From assembly GCF_027789125.1 (NCBI RefSeq), contig NZ_JAQFVF010000030.1:1-64000 (forward strand): a DNA stretch of 64,000 nt. The letters run 5' to 3'. Positions 24,646 to 34,681 of the stretch are shown piece by piece. The translations under genes were made by a program, and so were the position numbers. The notes under the pieces are model-generated. The model was given only the letters and a program-made list of their open reading frames with translations, was not told the DNA's origin and made no database searches. The stretch's first letter is position 1. Every line of letters starts with the position of its first letter. This DNA is from Paenibacillus aestuarii (lineage in GTDB: Bacteria; Bacillota; Bacilli; Paenibacillales; NBRC-103111).

Positions 24646-26325
24646 ATGACCACGAACCATGCATCGGATTCCAAAAGAGTGATTCGCGCCGCACGAGGCA
24701 CTGAACTGTCCAGTAAAGGCTGGGTTCAGGAGGCGGCATTGCGTATGCTGATGAATAATCTGGACCCTGAAGTCGCAGAGCGCCCGGAGGATCTTGTCGT
24801 CTACGGCGGCATCGGGAAGGCGGCCCGCAATTGGCCGGCCTTCGATGCCATCGTCCGCGAATTGCAGCGCCTGGCCAGCGATGAAACGCTGCTGATTCAA
24901 TCCGGCAAGCCGGTCGGCGTGTTCCGAACGCATGAGCGCGCCCCGCGCGTCCTGCTGTCCAACTCCGTTCTCGTGCCGAAATGGGCGAATTGGGAGCATT
25001 TTCGCGAGCTGGAGCAAAAAGGGCTGATGATGTACGGCCAAATGACCGCGGGCAGCTGGATCTATATTGGCACCCAAGGCATTCTGCAGGGTACGTATGA
25101 AACGTTCGCCGAAGCGGCGCGCCAGCATGCCGGCGGAACGCTACAAGGCACGCTGACGCTAACCGCAGGACTTGGCGGAATGGGGGGCGCGCAACCGCTT
25201 GCGGTCACCATGAACGAGGGTGTCGTCATTGCCGTTGAGGTCGACCGTTCGCGCATTGAGCGGCGCATTCAGACGCGCTATTGCGATGTGCTCGCCGAAA
25301 CCCTGGATGAGGCGTTGGCGCTGGCGAATCAGGCGATCGCGGACAAGAGAGCGCTTTCGATTGGGCTCCTTGGCAATGCGGCGGAAGTTTATCCGGAGTT
25401 TGTGCGGCGCAGAATCAAGCCGGATTTTGTTACGGACCAAACTTCGGCGCACGACCCGCTGATCGGCTATATTCCGGCAGGTTATTCCCTGGCTGAGGGG
25501 GCGAAGCTTCGCGCCGAAGACCCGGACCGCTATGTCGCGCTTGCTAAGCAAAGCATGGCCGTTCATGTGCAGGCGATGCTGGACTTGAAGCAAATGGGTG
25601 CAGTCGTATTCGACTACGGCAACAACATTCGTCAAGTCGCTTTCGATCAAGGCGTCGCGAACGCCTTCGACTTCCCGGGTTTCGTGCCGGCTTATATTCG
25701 TCCATTGTTCTGCGAAGGCAAAGGCCCGTTCCGTTGGGCAGCGCTCTCCGGCGACCCGGAAGACATTCGCAAAACCGACGAGCTGGTGCTGAAGCTGTTC
25801 CCGGACAATGAACATCTGCGCCGCTGGATCACGATGGCCGGTGAGCGTGTCGCGTTCCAGGGCTTGCCGGCGCGAATATGCTGGCTCGGCTACGGCGAGC
25901 GCGAGAAGTTCGGCCTTGCGCTCAATGAGATGGTCCGCAAGGGAGAGCTGAAAGCCCCGATCGTCATTGGGCGCGACCATTTGGACTGCGGCTCCGTGGC
26001 TTCGCCAAACCGCGAGACGGAAGCGATGAAAGACGGCTCTGATGCAGTCGGCGACTGGGCGATTCTCAATGCGCTGATCAATACATCCGCAGGTGCATCC
26101 TGGGTTTCCATTCATCATGGCGGCGGGGTCGGCATGGGCTACTCGCTGCACGCAGGCATGGTCGTGGTTGCCGACGGGACGGATGCGGCGGATGAGCGGC
26201 TGCGCAGCGTCCTGACGTCGGATCCGGGCATGGGCGTGATCCGCCATGTGGACGCAGGTTACGAGGAAGCGGTCGAAACGGCCGAAAAGCACGGCATCCG
26301 CATTCCGATGCGTGAACAGGGATAG
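24646..26325 (+). CDS. hutU: urocanate hydratase
   Basis: A 559-residue HutU, the NAD-dependent enzyme that turns urocanate into imidazolonepropionate. The NAD-binding region [16 protein letters not shown] lies near residues 173-188, the conserved active-site cysteine region is near DHLDCGS (about 445) and the C-terminal [17 protein letters not shown] is intact. GAGGGGGA precedes ATG 24646 by about 8 bases. It lies 36 bases after hutH in the same transcript. Length and motifs are normal. Confidence 0.97.
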   Translation: MTTNHASDSKRVIRAARGTELSSKGWVQEAALRMLMNNLDPEVAERPEDLVVYGGIGKAARNWPAFDAIVRELQRLASDETLLIQSGKPVGVFRTHERAPRVLLSNSVLVPKWANWEHFRELEQKGLMMYGQMTAGSWIYIGTQGILQGTYETFAEAARQHAGGTLQGTLTLTAGLGGMGGAQPLAVTMNEGVVIAVEVDRSRIERRIQTRYCDVLAETLDEALALANQAIADKRALSIGLLGNAAEVYPEFVRRRIKPDFVTDQTSAHDPLIGYIPAGYSLAEGAKLRAEDPDRYVALAKQSMAVHVQAMLDLKQMGAVVFDYGNNIRQVAFDQGVANAFDFPGFVPAYIRPLFCEGKGPFRWAALSGDPEDIRKTDELVLKLFPDNEHLRRWITMAGERVAFQGLPARICWLGYGEREKFGLALNEMVRKGELKAPIVIGRDHLDCGSVASPNRETEAMKDGSDAVGDWAILNALINTSAGASWVSIHHGGGVGMGYSLHAGMVVVADGTDAADERLRSVLTSDPGMGVIRHVDAGYEEAVETAEKHGIRIPMREQG

Positions 26326-26339
26326 TGGGGGTCTTGGAA

Positions 26340-27635
26340 ATGGAAAATATGGGTAAATTCGATATGCTCATTACCGGCATTGGTCGCATGGTCACCCCGC
26401 CGGGGAATTCACCGCGTTTCGGGGCGGAGATGAAGGAAGTGCGCGAAATCGTGGACGCGGCGGTCGCCATCCGCGATGGGCGCATTGCGCTGTTCGGCGC
26501 GGAGCAGGACGTGCGGGGTGCCTTGGCGGGAGCCGACATCGTGCAATCGCTGGATGTTGGCGGCCGCATGGTCACGCCTGGGCTTGTCGATCCGCACACC
26601 CATCTGGTGCATGGCGGATCGCGCGAGCACGAGCTGGCGCTTAAGCGCGCCGGCGTGCCGTACTTGGACATTCTCGCGCAGGGAGGCGGGATTCTTAGCA
26701 CCGTGAAGAGAACGAGAGCCGCCAGCGAGGAGGCGCTTTACGAGAAGGCGCGGCGCAGCCTGAGCGAGATGCTGTTGAATGGCGTGACTACCGTGGAGGC
26801 TAAGAGTGGTTACGGTCTTGCACTAGAAGATGAGCTGAAACAATTGCGTGTAGCGAAGCGCCTGAACGAGACGCACCCGATCGACATCGTCTCGACATTT
26901 ATGGGCGCCCACGCGGTGCCGCCGGAATTCAAAGGCCGCAGCGACGCGTTTGTCGAGCTGATCGTAACGGAGATGCTGCCTCGGGTTGCGCAGGAAGGCC
27001 TTGCGGAGTTTTGCGATGTGTTCTGTGAGCAAGGTGTCTTCTCCATCGAGCAGTCACGCGAAATCCTGCTGGCAGGGAAACGCTGCGGCTTGCGCCCCAA
27101 AATCCACGCGGACGAAATTGTGCCGCTTGGAGGCGCAGAGTTATCCGCTGAAGTGGGCGCGATTTCAGCCGAGCATCTGCTCGCTGCCACGGATGATGGC
27201 CTTGCGGCCTTGGCAGCGCGCGGCGTTGTTCCGGTGCTGCTGCCAGGAACGTCATTCAATCTCGGGCTGAGCCGGCACGCCCGCGCGCGTGACATGATTG
27301 ACAAGTACGCGCTGCCTGTCGCCCTCTCGACGGACTACAACCCAGGCTCATGCCCGACAGAATCCATACAGCTGATCATCATGCTGGCTTCGCTGAACTT
27401 AAAAATGACGCCGGAGGAAATTTTGACCGCCTGTACGCTTAACGCTGCGAACGCACTGGACCGCGGGGCGGATATCGGCTCCATTGAAATCGGCAAGCGC
27501 GCGGATCTCACGGTTTTTAATGCGCCGAATCTGGCCTATCTGCCGTATCATTTTGGGGTGAATCATACGTATGGTGTGATCAAGAACGGCCATGTTGCTG
27601 TATGGGACCGCAAGGAGGTTGGGGCAGGCGTATGA
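26340..27635 (+). CDS. hutI: imidazolonepropionase
   Basis: A 431-residue amidohydrolase that opens imidazolonepropionate to N-formimino-L-glutamate. Metal-binding DPHTHLVHGG is near residue 86, IHADEIVPLGGAEL near 259 and the C-terminal catalytic Asp region LSTDYNPGSCPTESI near 330. GTG 26325 overlaps the hutU stop, but the GTGGGGG run fits ATG 26340 with 8 bases of spacing. The stop overlaps the hutG start as ATGA. Confidence 0.95.
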   Translation: MENMGKFDMLITGIGRMVTPPGNSPRFGAEMKEVREIVDAAVAIRDGRIALFGAEQDVRGALAGADIVQSLDVGGRMVTPGLVDPHTHLVHGGSREHELALKRAGVPYLDILAQGGGILSTVKRTRAASEEALYEKARRSLSEMLLNGVTTVEAKSGYGLALEDELKQLRVAKRLNETHPIDIVSTFMGAHAVPPEFKGRSDAFVELIVTEMLPRVAQEGLAEFCDVFCEQGVFSIEQSREILLAGKRCGLRPKIHADEIVPLGGAELSAEVGAISAEHLLAATDDGLAALAARGVVPVLLPGTSFNLGLSRHARARDMIDKYALPVALSTDYNPGSCPTESIQLIIMLASLNLKMTPEEILTACTLNAANALDRGADIGSIEIGKRADLTVFNAPNLAYLPYHFGVNHTYGVIKNGHVAVWDRKEVGAGV

Positions 27636-28603
27636 ACAATCCTGACATTCCATATTTAAAATCGCCTGATCAGGCTGCCTTTCGCGATCATCTTGAAACC
27701 AAAGTCGCTCACTGGCTGCGGCAGTGGGATGGCAAAGAGGAGCTCGTCGCCGGCATAATCGGCGTACCGCTCTCGAAGCCCTCGATTTCGCTCTCGGGCG
27801 CGTCGACAACCCCTGCGGCCGTCCGCGCCGCATTCAAATCTTTCACCACCTACTCGATGGAGTATGGTGTCGATTTGCAGCATATGGCCGTCCGCGATCT
27901 TGGCGACATTCAAATGCATGTGACGGATATCGCGGAATGCCACCGCCGGATTGAAGACAGTTTGCGCGCATTGTACCGCTTGCAGCCCCACATGATCCCG
28001 ATTATCTTCGGCGGGGATCATTCGACGAGCTGCCCGTCGCTGAAAGCATTCGCGGACCGGCATCCGGGCAAAAAGGTGGGCATCCTGCATTTCGACGCTC
28101 ATCATGACGTGCGCAACTTCGAAGACGGCGGAGCGACGAACGGGACGCCGTTTCGCGGTATTTTGGAATCCGGCGTTGTGGAAGGCCGCCACATTGTGCA
28201 GATTGGCATTCGTGGGTTCATGAATGCGAAGCCGTACCATGACTACGTCAAGAGCAAGGGCGTACATGTCTATACATCTCGCGATGTGAGGCGCATGGGC
28301 ATCGATGCCGTGCTGGATCAGGCGCTGCAGCTTGCTAGCGATGGCACGGATGTACTCTACGTCAGCTTTGACGTAGACGTGATCGACCAAGCCTATGCGC
28401 CAGGCTGCCCGGCCATTGGTACGGGCGGCATGCATCCGTGGGACGCGCTGGACGCGCTCTACCGGCTCGGCGCTTTGCCGCAGGTGCAAGGGCTGGACTT
28501 CGTCTGCATCGATCCGACGGTCGATGTGCGCAACGTCACCTCGCGTCTGGTGGTGCAGTTTATGCTTAGCTTTTTAGCCGGTGTGGCGATGCGGCCGATG
28601 TAG
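27632..28603 (+). CDS. hutG: formimidoylglutamase
   Basis: A 323-residue ureohydrolase-fold enzyme that splits N-formimino-L-glutamate to glutamate and formamide. The binuclear manganese ligands are visible in GGDHST (about residue 128), HFDAHHDVR (about 153) and SFDVDVIDQAYAPGCP (about 246). Start ATG 27632 overlaps the hutI stop. It completes a four-step histidine-to-glutamate pathway; no histidine permease or hutP-like gene adjoins. Confidence 0.95.
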   Translation: MNNPDIPYLKSPDQAAFRDHLETKVAHWLRQWDGKEELVAGIIGVPLSKPSISLSGASTTPAAVRAAFKSFTTYSMEYGVDLQHMAVRDLGDIQMHVTDIAECHRRIEDSLRALYRLQPHMIPIIFGGDHSTSCPSLKAFADRHPGKKVGILHFDAHHDVRNFEDGGATNGTPFRGILESGVVEGRHIVQIGIRGFMNAKPYHDYVKSKGVHVYTSRDVRRMGIDAVLDQALQLASDGTDVLYVSFDVDVIDQAYAPGCPAIGTGGMHPWDALDALYRLGALPQVQGLDFVCIDPTVDVRNVTSRLVVQFMLSFLAGVAMRPM

Positions 28604-28616
28604 CCGGTTGGGTTCA

Positions 28617-28652
28617 AGCACCTTCCTCGTGGTAGAGGGAGGTGTTTTTTTT
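28617..28652 (+). terminator. hut operon terminator
   Basis: CACCTTCCTC and GAGGGAGGTG form a 10-bp stem followed by eight T. Confidence 0.9.
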
Positions 28653-28721
28653 GTGGTCCAAAAGAACCAAAAATGCGAACTTTTTATGGAAACTTGTGGA
28701 AAGACCTATCGGAAACGGCCA

Positions 28722-28739
28722 ATACATTGTACAATGTAT
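28722..28739. promoter_or_regulatory. perfect 18-bp palindrome, possible operator
   Basis: ATACATTGT/ACAATGTAT is perfectly self-complementary and lies 50 bp before the SEC-C protein gene. TACAAT inside it could serve as a -10 box. The bound regulator is unknown. Confidence 0.55.
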
Positions 28740-28788
28740 GAGTTATTTTTACATGGACACGTTTTTCTTTTTGGAAAGGATGAAGGAA

Positions 28789-29946
28789 ATGAACAAGCAC
28801 CAAAGCGCAACAGACCAGCAGGAAGCTAAAGAGGTGGACCAGCAAAAGCTGGAGCTGGATGCTTCGTTTGCACTCGCTGAAATTCTAGCCCCATTAACGA
28901 AAGGCGAGTTAACGGTACTTCGCACGAACCTAGGCATTAAAGGCGTAAGCAATTTGAAAAAACAGGAACTTGCCCAGACGCTGGCGCAGCATATTCCTCA
29001 GGCGCTGCCCGAGCTTTTTCATAAAATGGACGAAACGCGCTACCAGATCCTGAAACAAATTGCCGGCCAAGGCGGCTTTACGCATACGCTGCTTCGTCCG
29101 GATCAGTTTGCCTATTTTACAAACAGAGGTTTGCTGTTCTCTGGCACCTATCAGGGGGATACGGCGCATTACATCCCGGCTGAAGTGTTGAATGCATTCC
29201 ACAATTTGGACTTTACTGACTATCGGGAAACGTTTAAAAGGAATGCGGAATGGATCAAGCTGGTGCGCGGCATGCTGCTTTATTATGGTAAACTGAGCCA
29301 CAGCGAGTTTGAGACTCTGCTGAAGAAGTATGCGGTCCCTAGCGGCAAAAATAGCAACTTCATGGTCGTACTGGGAGAAGCGCTTGCGTTCTACACGGAT
29401 ATGAAGTCCGAGGCTAACGGCCTCTACAGCAGCTTGTACCTCGATAACAGGCTCTTGAATCCGCTGACAAACTTGGATTTGATGTTGTATCCGTTCACGG
29501 CCAAGCAGCTGCAGGAAGCCGGCGAGCCAGGGTTCGTTGACCGCCATGCAAGCCATAAAGCCTTTATTGAGTTTATCCGGAAAAACTATACGATTACTTG
29601 GGAAGAAGCCGATCGCATCGTGCAAGAATGCGTGGAAGCGCTAAGACTCGGCAGATCGACTAGTCAAGTTTTGCAGATGCTGCAGGAGCAGCTGGAACTC
29701 GACGATGCGGAATTAATGCGCGGTTTTATGGGCGCCCTCGGTACGCTTCATAACAATACGCGCCAATGGCTGCTCAAAGGCTACACGCCGAACGAGCTGT
29801 CTCCGGCTGCCCAGCCGACTGCGGTCACCATGCAGCGCGCAGCTGTGCCTGTTGTTCAGACCGAGGCCGCGAAGGTCAAGGTCGGACGGAATGACCCGTG
29901 CACTTGCGGCAGCGGCAAAAAGTATAAGAAGTGCTGCGCATCTTAA
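28789..29946 (+). CDS. SEC-C zinc-binding motif protein
   Basis: A 385-residue protein of unknown function. The N-terminus (about residues 20-65, LTKGELTVLRTNLGIKGV) resembles the small Rho-N/SAP-like helical domain. A long helical middle part follows. The C-terminus ends in a SEC-C zinc-binding motif, GRNDPCTCGSGKKYKKCC, as found at the end of SecA. The frame is open to 28642, but that extension would run through a palindrome and lacks a ribosome site; ATG 28789 lies 8 bases after GGAAAGGA. It forms a single-gene unit with its own terminator. Confidence 0.8.
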   Translation: MNKHQSATDQQEAKEVDQQKLELDASFALAEILAPLTKGELTVLRTNLGIKGVSNLKKQELAQTLAQHIPQALPELFHKMDETRYQILKQIAGQGGFTHTLLRPDQFAYFTNRGLLFSGTYQGDTAHYIPAEVLNAFHNLDFTDYRETFKRNAEWIKLVRGMLLYYGKLSHSEFETLLKKYAVPSGKNSNFMVVLGEALAFYTDMKSEANGLYSSLYLDNRLLNPLTNLDLMLYPFTAKQLQEAGEPGFVDRHASHKAFIEFIRKNYTITWEEADRIVQECVEALRLGRSTSQVLQMLQEQLELDDAELMRGFMGALGTLHNNTRQWLLKGYTPNELSPAAQPTAVTMQRAAVPVVQTEAAKVKVGRNDPCTCGSGKKYKKCCAS

Positions 29947-29962
29947 TCGTAAAGCAATCCAT

Positions 29963-30004
29963 AGCCTGCTTGAGCCGTTTCGGCGCTCTGGCAGGCTTTT
30001 TGTT
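29963..30004 (+). terminator. terminator
   Basis: AGCCTGC (29963-29969) and GCAGGCT (29991-29997) enclose an inner stem and are followed by five T. Confidence 0.85.
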
Positions 30005-30084
30005 TGGGCGATTCTTTTGCATAAGATCGCGCACCTGTGTAAGATAAGACTTAGGTATGGGTTAAAAGGAAGAGGAGGAACTTT

Positions 30085-31149
30085 GTGGTTTTTGGTGCTC
30101 GCGTTTGGAAGACGGGCATTGCGGTGACTTTAGCCTTGTATATCAGTATGTGGCTGGATTTCTCACCTCCCGTTATTGCGGCTGTGGCAGCGATTTTTGC
30201 CGTGCAGCCTTCGATTTACCGGTCTTGGCGATATTTTCTCGAGCAGTTGCAAACGAATGTGTTGGGCGCGGTGCTGGCGCTGCTTGCCGGTACGTTTTTC
30301 TCGAATAATGTTATAGCCGTCGGCATTGTATGTATACTTGTTATCCTTCTCTGTTTACGCATGCGTATGGAAGAAACGATTGGACTTACACTGGTTACTG
30401 TTGTAGCTGTTATGGAAGCCTCGGCAGATTGGAAATTTGCGGTTAACCGCTTTTTATTGAGCTTGATTGGGATTGGCTGCGCGTTTTTAATCAATGTGCT
30501 CTTTTTCCCGCCGAAGCCTAAGGAGCAATTTGCCGCGCAAATTCAGACGGCGTTCAGCAAGATGTCGCTGCTTCTGCGCACAGTGATCTCCAATGAAATG
30601 AAAGAAACGGTGTTTCGCGATGAAAAAGTCGCTTTAGAGGGCGCGCTGCGCGCCTTGGCTGATAAGTTTAAGCTGATGGAAGAGGAAGTAAAGAAGCTGA
30701 AGCGTTCCAGCTTTACCAGCATCCGGCACCTCGTGATCTATAAGCAAAAGCTGCTGGCCATGCACAAAGGGCTTGAAGTGCTGGAAGCGGTGGAGGAACA
30801 CTACTTCCAGGCGGCGCGAACGCCGGAAATTAATCATTTTTTTGATGATCATGTAGAGCGCCTTATTAAGTTTCATGAGCATGTGCTACTTAAGTTCGAT
30901 GACAAGCTGAAGGCGGATTGCTCGGAGGGAATGGGAATCGAAGAGGAGAATGAACGCTTCATGTCCAACCTCATCGGAAGCTACCAAGAGCGGCCTTCAG
31001 GGATGCTGCGCTTATCGATTGTCGCGGCGGCGCTGTACGATTACGGGCACCAAATCGCTAGATTGGATAAGCTGGTCGAGCATATTCATCGCGGTGATGA
31101 GGAAAAGGTCCCTTTTGACACGTTGCTGAAAAGTATGAGGCTGAAATAA
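30085..31149 (+). CDS. aromatic acid exporter family (FUSC-like) membrane protein
   Basis: A 354-residue protein with four to five membrane helices in the first 140 residues and a long cytoplasmic helical part after them. It resembles the ArAE_1/YqjA-type half-size FUSC proteins; the conserved AAIFAVQPSIYRSWRY segment is near residue 35 and FFPPKPKEQF marks the end of the membrane part. The family is linked to export of aromatic acids but most members are uncharacterised. The start is GTG, with AGGAGGAA 4 bases upstream. Confidence 0.8.
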   Translation: MVFGARVWKTGIAVTLALYISMWLDFSPPVIAAVAAIFAVQPSIYRSWRYFLEQLQTNVLGAVLALLAGTFFSNNVIAVGIVCILVILLCLRMRMEETIGLTLVTVVAVMEASADWKFAVNRFLLSLIGIGCAFLINVLFFPPKPKEQFAAQIQTAFSKMSLLLRTVISNEMKETVFRDEKVALEGALRALADKFKLMEEEVKKLKRSSFTSIRHLVIYKQKLLAMHKGLEVLEAVEEHYFQAARTPEINHFFDDHVERLIKFHEHVLLKFDDKLKADCSEGMGIEEENERFMSNLIGSYQERPSGMLRLSIVAAALYDYGHQIARLDKLVEHIHRGDEEKVPFDTLLKSMRLK

Positions 31150-31250
31150 GGAAGCGGGCTATTGTCTCAGCTGGCGGTAGGCCCGTCTTAAGCGTAAAAC
31201 CCGCTTTAGAGGCGCCGCCGCAGCGATCGCAGCCCCGTCACTGAACCTGA

Positions 31251-31286
31251 AGCGCCTATTCCATCAACTGGAATAGGCGTTTTTTG
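31251..31286 (+). terminator. terminator
   Basis: CGCCTATTCC and GGAATAGGCG form a 10-bp stem followed by TTTTTT. It separates the exporter-like gene from the PBP gene. Confidence 0.9.
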
Positions 31287-31352
31287 CATAAATAGGTCAC
31301 TTTCGATCCCCTTGTTACGAATACCTATATGGATAAGGGGAGGAACGTGCAA

Positions 31353-33341
31353 ATGAAGCATTCTTTTTGGAAATCGAAGTGGAAGTCTATTGTAAAAATT
31401 ACGGTAATCGCTGTGCTGGTCGTCACTGTGATCATAAGCGCGGCATCTTATATGTACATTCGCGGTTTGGACGTCTCCAAGCTGAACCAGCCGCTTCCGG
31501 AATCGACACTTGTACTCGACAGAAACGGGAAACCGGCATCGCAGCTATCATCTTCAAAGATTGAATTTGTGAGTCTTTCGCAAATGCCAAAAGCATTGAC
31601 CGATGCAGTCGTGGCGGTGGAGGACCGAAGATTTTACGAGCACTCGGGCATCGATTTGAAATCGATTGTTCGTGCGGTTGTCCGAGACGTGGTGAGAGGC
31701 GGATATTCAGAAGGGGCCAGCACCATCACCCAACAGCTAGCGCGAAACTTGTTTCTAAACGCGGACAAAACGCTGGGACGTAAGCTGCGAGAAGCGGCCT
31801 ACGCGGTCAAGATTGATATGACCTACAGCAAGGACGAAATTTTGGAGATGTATTTGAACAGTATTTATTTCGGCGAAGGAAGCTGGGGCGTGCAGGGGGC
31901 GGCGAAAACCTATTTTAGCAAAAATGTGCACGACCTAAGCCTGTCGGAAGCCGCCGTGCTGGCTGCTTTGCCTAAAGCGCCCAGCCGGTATTCCCCCTTT
32001 CAGGATGAGGCACAGGCGCTGGAGCGGAGGAATACGGTCTTGCAGCTGATGCGAGATGAAGGCAAGATTACGCCGCAGGAATATGAGAAGGCCAAATCTG
32101 CCAATCTGGGCGTTGTCAAAGGCGGCAAGGGCAATGATTTGAAAGGCCGGTTCCCTGCCTATGTGGATGCTGTGATTAACGAGGCTGTGGAGAAGTACGG
32201 ATTTACTGAAGAGCAGCTGTTAACAGGGGGTTTAAAAATAACGACGGAACTGGACCCCACTGTGCAGCAAGCCGTGCTCGACGTCTATAATGATGACAGC
32301 TATTTCCCGGCAGGGAAGCCGGATCAGCTCGTGCAGAGCGGGGCCGTGATTTTGGACCCGCGTACTGGCGGTATTCGCGCGCTGGCCGGGGGGCGGGGCG
32401 ATAGTGTTTTTCGCGGCTTCAGTCATGCGACCCAGCTGCGCAGGCAGCCGGGCTCGACCTTTAAGCCGATTGTGGTGTATGGGCCGGCGCTCGAGAAGGG
32501 CTATGCGCCTAATTCTTCCTTATACGACGGCCCATTGAATATCGACGGCTATCAGCCTGAGGACTGGGACCATCAGTCCCGGGGCCAGGTCACGATGCAG
32601 GAGGCGCTCACTTCGTCGTGGAACGTGCCTGCTGTGTGGCTGCTTCATGAGATCGGCATCGATCAGGGGCTGCAGTTCGCCAAATCGCTAGGCATTCCGC
32701 TTCCGGCGAACGACCGCCAGCTCGGCATTGCGCTCGGCGGATTATCGGAAGGCGTGTCTCCGCTTCAAATGGCGCAAGCGTTTGGCGCGTTTGCCGATGA
32801 AGGCAATCTGTATCCCGCCCACACGATTATGAAGATTGAGACAGGAGACGGACATATTCTGATCCAAGCCAGTCCAAAAGGGACGCAGGTGATGAAGCCT
32901 GACACTGCGTATACGATGACAGCGATGCTGCAGCAAGTGGTAGCCGGCGGCACAGGGAAGAACGCTGCGATGAATCGTCCGGTCGCAGGCAAGTCGGGAA
33001 CAACACAGCTTCCCGACACAGCGGAGTTCAAGGGCATTGACGCGAACAGCGCCAAGGATGCCTGGTTCGTCGGTTATACGCCGGAGCTGACGGCGGCGGT
33101 CTGGGTCGGTTACGATCATACCGATCGCAACCATTACTTGACGACGTCCGGCGGCGCAGTGCCGGCCGTCCTGTTTAGGGAAATGATGACGCGGGCGCTG
33201 GCTCAGGCGCCAGTCGTAGCTTTTCATCCGCCATCGGCGGATATGTCGCGCCCTGCTGTGGAGCAGGTGGCTCCCGGGCCAGAGACACACGAGAAAAAGC
33301 CTCCCGAGCACGGGCGCGGCAAAGGGAAGAAGAAGGATTAA
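31353..33341 (+). CDS. class A penicillin-binding protein (PBP1A family)
   Basis: A 662-residue bifunctional peptidoglycan synthase. An N-terminal membrane anchor (about residues 10-35) is followed by the GT51 transglycosylase, with catalytic Glu in VAVEDRRFYEHSG (about 88) and EGASTITQQLARN. The transpeptidase domain carries SxxK as GSTFKP (about 367), SxN as SWN (about 420) and KSG as AGKSGTTQ (about 546). The C-terminal tail is Pro/Lys-rich. ATG 31329 is in frame, but GGGGAGG fits ATG 31353. It builds cell wall outside the membrane. Confidence 0.93.
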   Translation: MKHSFWKSKWKSIVKITVIAVLVVTVIISAASYMYIRGLDVSKLNQPLPESTLVLDRNGKPASQLSSSKIEFVSLSQMPKALTDAVVAVEDRRFYEHSGIDLKSIVRAVVRDVVRGGYSEGASTITQQLARNLFLNADKTLGRKLREAAYAVKIDMTYSKDEILEMYLNSIYFGEGSWGVQGAAKTYFSKNVHDLSLSEAAVLAALPKAPSRYSPFQDEAQALERRNTVLQLMRDEGKITPQEYEKAKSANLGVVKGGKGNDLKGRFPAYVDAVINEAVEKYGFTEEQLLTGGLKITTELDPTVQQAVLDVYNDDSYFPAGKPDQLVQSGAVILDPRTGGIRALAGGRGDSVFRGFSHATQLRRQPGSTFKPIVVYGPALEKGYAPNSSLYDGPLNIDGYQPEDWDHQSRGQVTMQEALTSSWNVPAVWLLHEIGIDQGLQFAKSLGIPLPANDRQLGIALGGLSEGVSPLQMAQAFGAFADEGNLYPAHTIMKIETGDGHILIQASPKGTQVMKPDTAYTMTAMLQQVVAGGTGKNAAMNRPVAGKSGTTQLPDTAEFKGIDANSAKDAWFVGYTPELTAAVWVGYDHTDRNHYLTTSGGAVPAVLFREMMTRALAQAPVVAFHPPSADMSRPAVEQVAPGPETHEKKPPEHGRGKGKKKD

Positions 33342-33373
33342 GGTCTCGTAGAAGAGCTGACAATGTGCCGCCA

Positions 33374-33420
33374 GAAACGCAAAAATATCCTGCAGGATCT
33401 GCAGGATATTTTTGCGTTTC
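33374..33420. terminator. bidirectional terminator with a perfect 21-bp stem
   Basis: GAAACGCAAAAATATCCTGCA and its exact complement enclose the loop GGATC. An outer CCGCCAG/CAGGCGG pair flanks it. It lies between convergent genes, so termination of both is the simple reading. Confidence 0.8.
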
Positions 33421-33451
33421 GCGTATTTGCCAGGCGGCGGCTCAATGTCAA

Positions 33452-34444
33452 TTAATCATCCTGATTGCCGCCACGTTTCTCATTGTCGTTCTTTTTGTGA
33501 TTCTCCGGTTTTTCGGGCTTCTTTGCGTGCTCATCCTTTTTCTCATGTGGATCATCATGTGCGGCACGCTCTTTGGCCTCGTCTTTAGTTGGATTCGGCT
33601 TAGGGGAATCGGCTTTTTGCGAGTTCTCCTTTTTGTCGCCATTGTCATCTTTGTCATCATCATTATGGTCAGATGCGGACTGCTTCCAGTTGGTCTTTAG
33701 CTGGACGTTCAATTGGGTCGTATCCAGCGTGTAATGCTCGGCGAGCTCCTGAAGCAGCGCTTGCTGTGCATTGGCGGACTTCAAGTCGACGCCAGCCAGC
33801 AGCTGCTTGATCCACATCGCGGCTTCGTCGCCTTTGAGATGCACGGTGCCAGAGCCTTCAGGCTTGATTGATAAATCATAAAGCGTGCGGCCGTTGCCAG
33901 GCACTTGTTTGATTTGCAATTTGAAATGCTTGCCGTCGATTTTCAGGTCAATGCCGGCTAGACCCGGATAGACGGTGTCATCTTTGGCGGCAGCGGTCGT
34001 GCCGAGCGTCGGCGATGCTGGAGCAGCTTGCGCAGCTGGTGTCGCAGATGGCGTTGCAGTCGGAACCGCTGACGGCGACGGCACAGGCGTTGCGCTCGGC
34101 GCAGGCGAAGCAGCAGGGGCTTCAGCTGATGAAGCTTTCACATAGGCGGCTTGCTGCTTGCTGTTCATGATCAGTTCGATCTGATCCCCAGGTTTCAGAT
34201 CGGACAGCTGTGCTTTCTGGTCGTTCCGGTACACCCAGACGGATTTCGCTAATGAAATCGTTTGCGTCCCACTAGTCGTTGATATGGATACTTGGGTTTG
34301 GTCAGATGAAGTGGATTGGAACGTGCCCACAACGGATGCAGAGGTCGCCGCATCTGAAGAAGTTGCAGCAAATGCGGTCCAACCGCCAAAGATCAGGATG
34401 ATAGCTAGAATCGAAAAAAGCGAGATTCTTAAACGTTTGTTCAT
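33452..34444 (-). CDS. secreted low-complexity protein of unknown function
   Basis: A 330-residue protein with a clear signal peptide (about residues 1-27, ending TAFAA). A small beta-rich domain (about 35-105) contains WVYRNDQKAQLSDLKPGDQI, reminiscent of DUF5666/OB-like modules. Then comes a Pro/Ala/Ser/Thr linker (about 108-150), a second folded part (about 155-240) and a strongly charged Lys/Asp/Glu tail. GGAGGTG lies nine bases upstream. It is likely exported to the cell wall, where the charged tail could bind polymer. No family is firmly recognised. Confidence 0.7.
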   Translation of the reverse strand: MNKRLRISLFSILAIILIFGGWTAFAATSSDAATSASVVGTFQSTSSDQTQVSISTTSGTQTISLAKSVWVYRNDQKAQLSDLKPGDQIELIMNSKQQAAYVKASSAEAPAASPAPSATPVPSPSAVPTATPSATPAAQAAPASPTLGTTAAAKDDTVYPGLAGIDLKIDGKHFKLQIKQVPGNGRTLYDLSIKPEGSGTVHLKGDEAAMWIKQLLAGVDLKSANAQQALLQELAEHYTLDTTQLNVQLKTNWKQSASDHNDDDKDDNGDKKENSQKADSPKPNPTKDEAKERAAHDDPHEKKDEHAKKPEKPENHKKNDNEKRGGNQDD

Positions 34445-34573
34445 AATTCAGTACACCTCCACCAACAAGGTTCGGAGGGGGAAGAGCTTTTAGGTCGGTC
34501 ATTACACAGTCCTTGTTGTCAGGGTTAATTCTTCTATAATTTTCAAAAAAATGGAATAAAAAAATGGGAGTTA

Positions 34574-34602
34574 TTGACGATTGACAAGGGAAGTCGTATA
34601 AT
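34574..34602 (+). promoter_or_regulatory. sigma-A promoter of the DUF5317 gene
   Basis: TTGACG (34574-34579), a 17-bp spacer and a perfect TATAAT (34597-34602). An 11-bp direct repeat, TTGTCAGGGTT, occurs at 34516-34526 and 34625-34635 on either side. Confidence 0.7.
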
Positions 34603-34681
34603 TTTTGTAAACACAAGCATACAATTGTCAGGGTTGACAGCATTTTCAGACAATAATTGCTAGAGAAGAAGGGGCTGCTTC

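Noticed and set aside
25159..26292. 377-codon open frame on the minus strand
   Set aside because: It mirrors hutU, whose motifs are intact; the open frame follows from third-base G+C bias.
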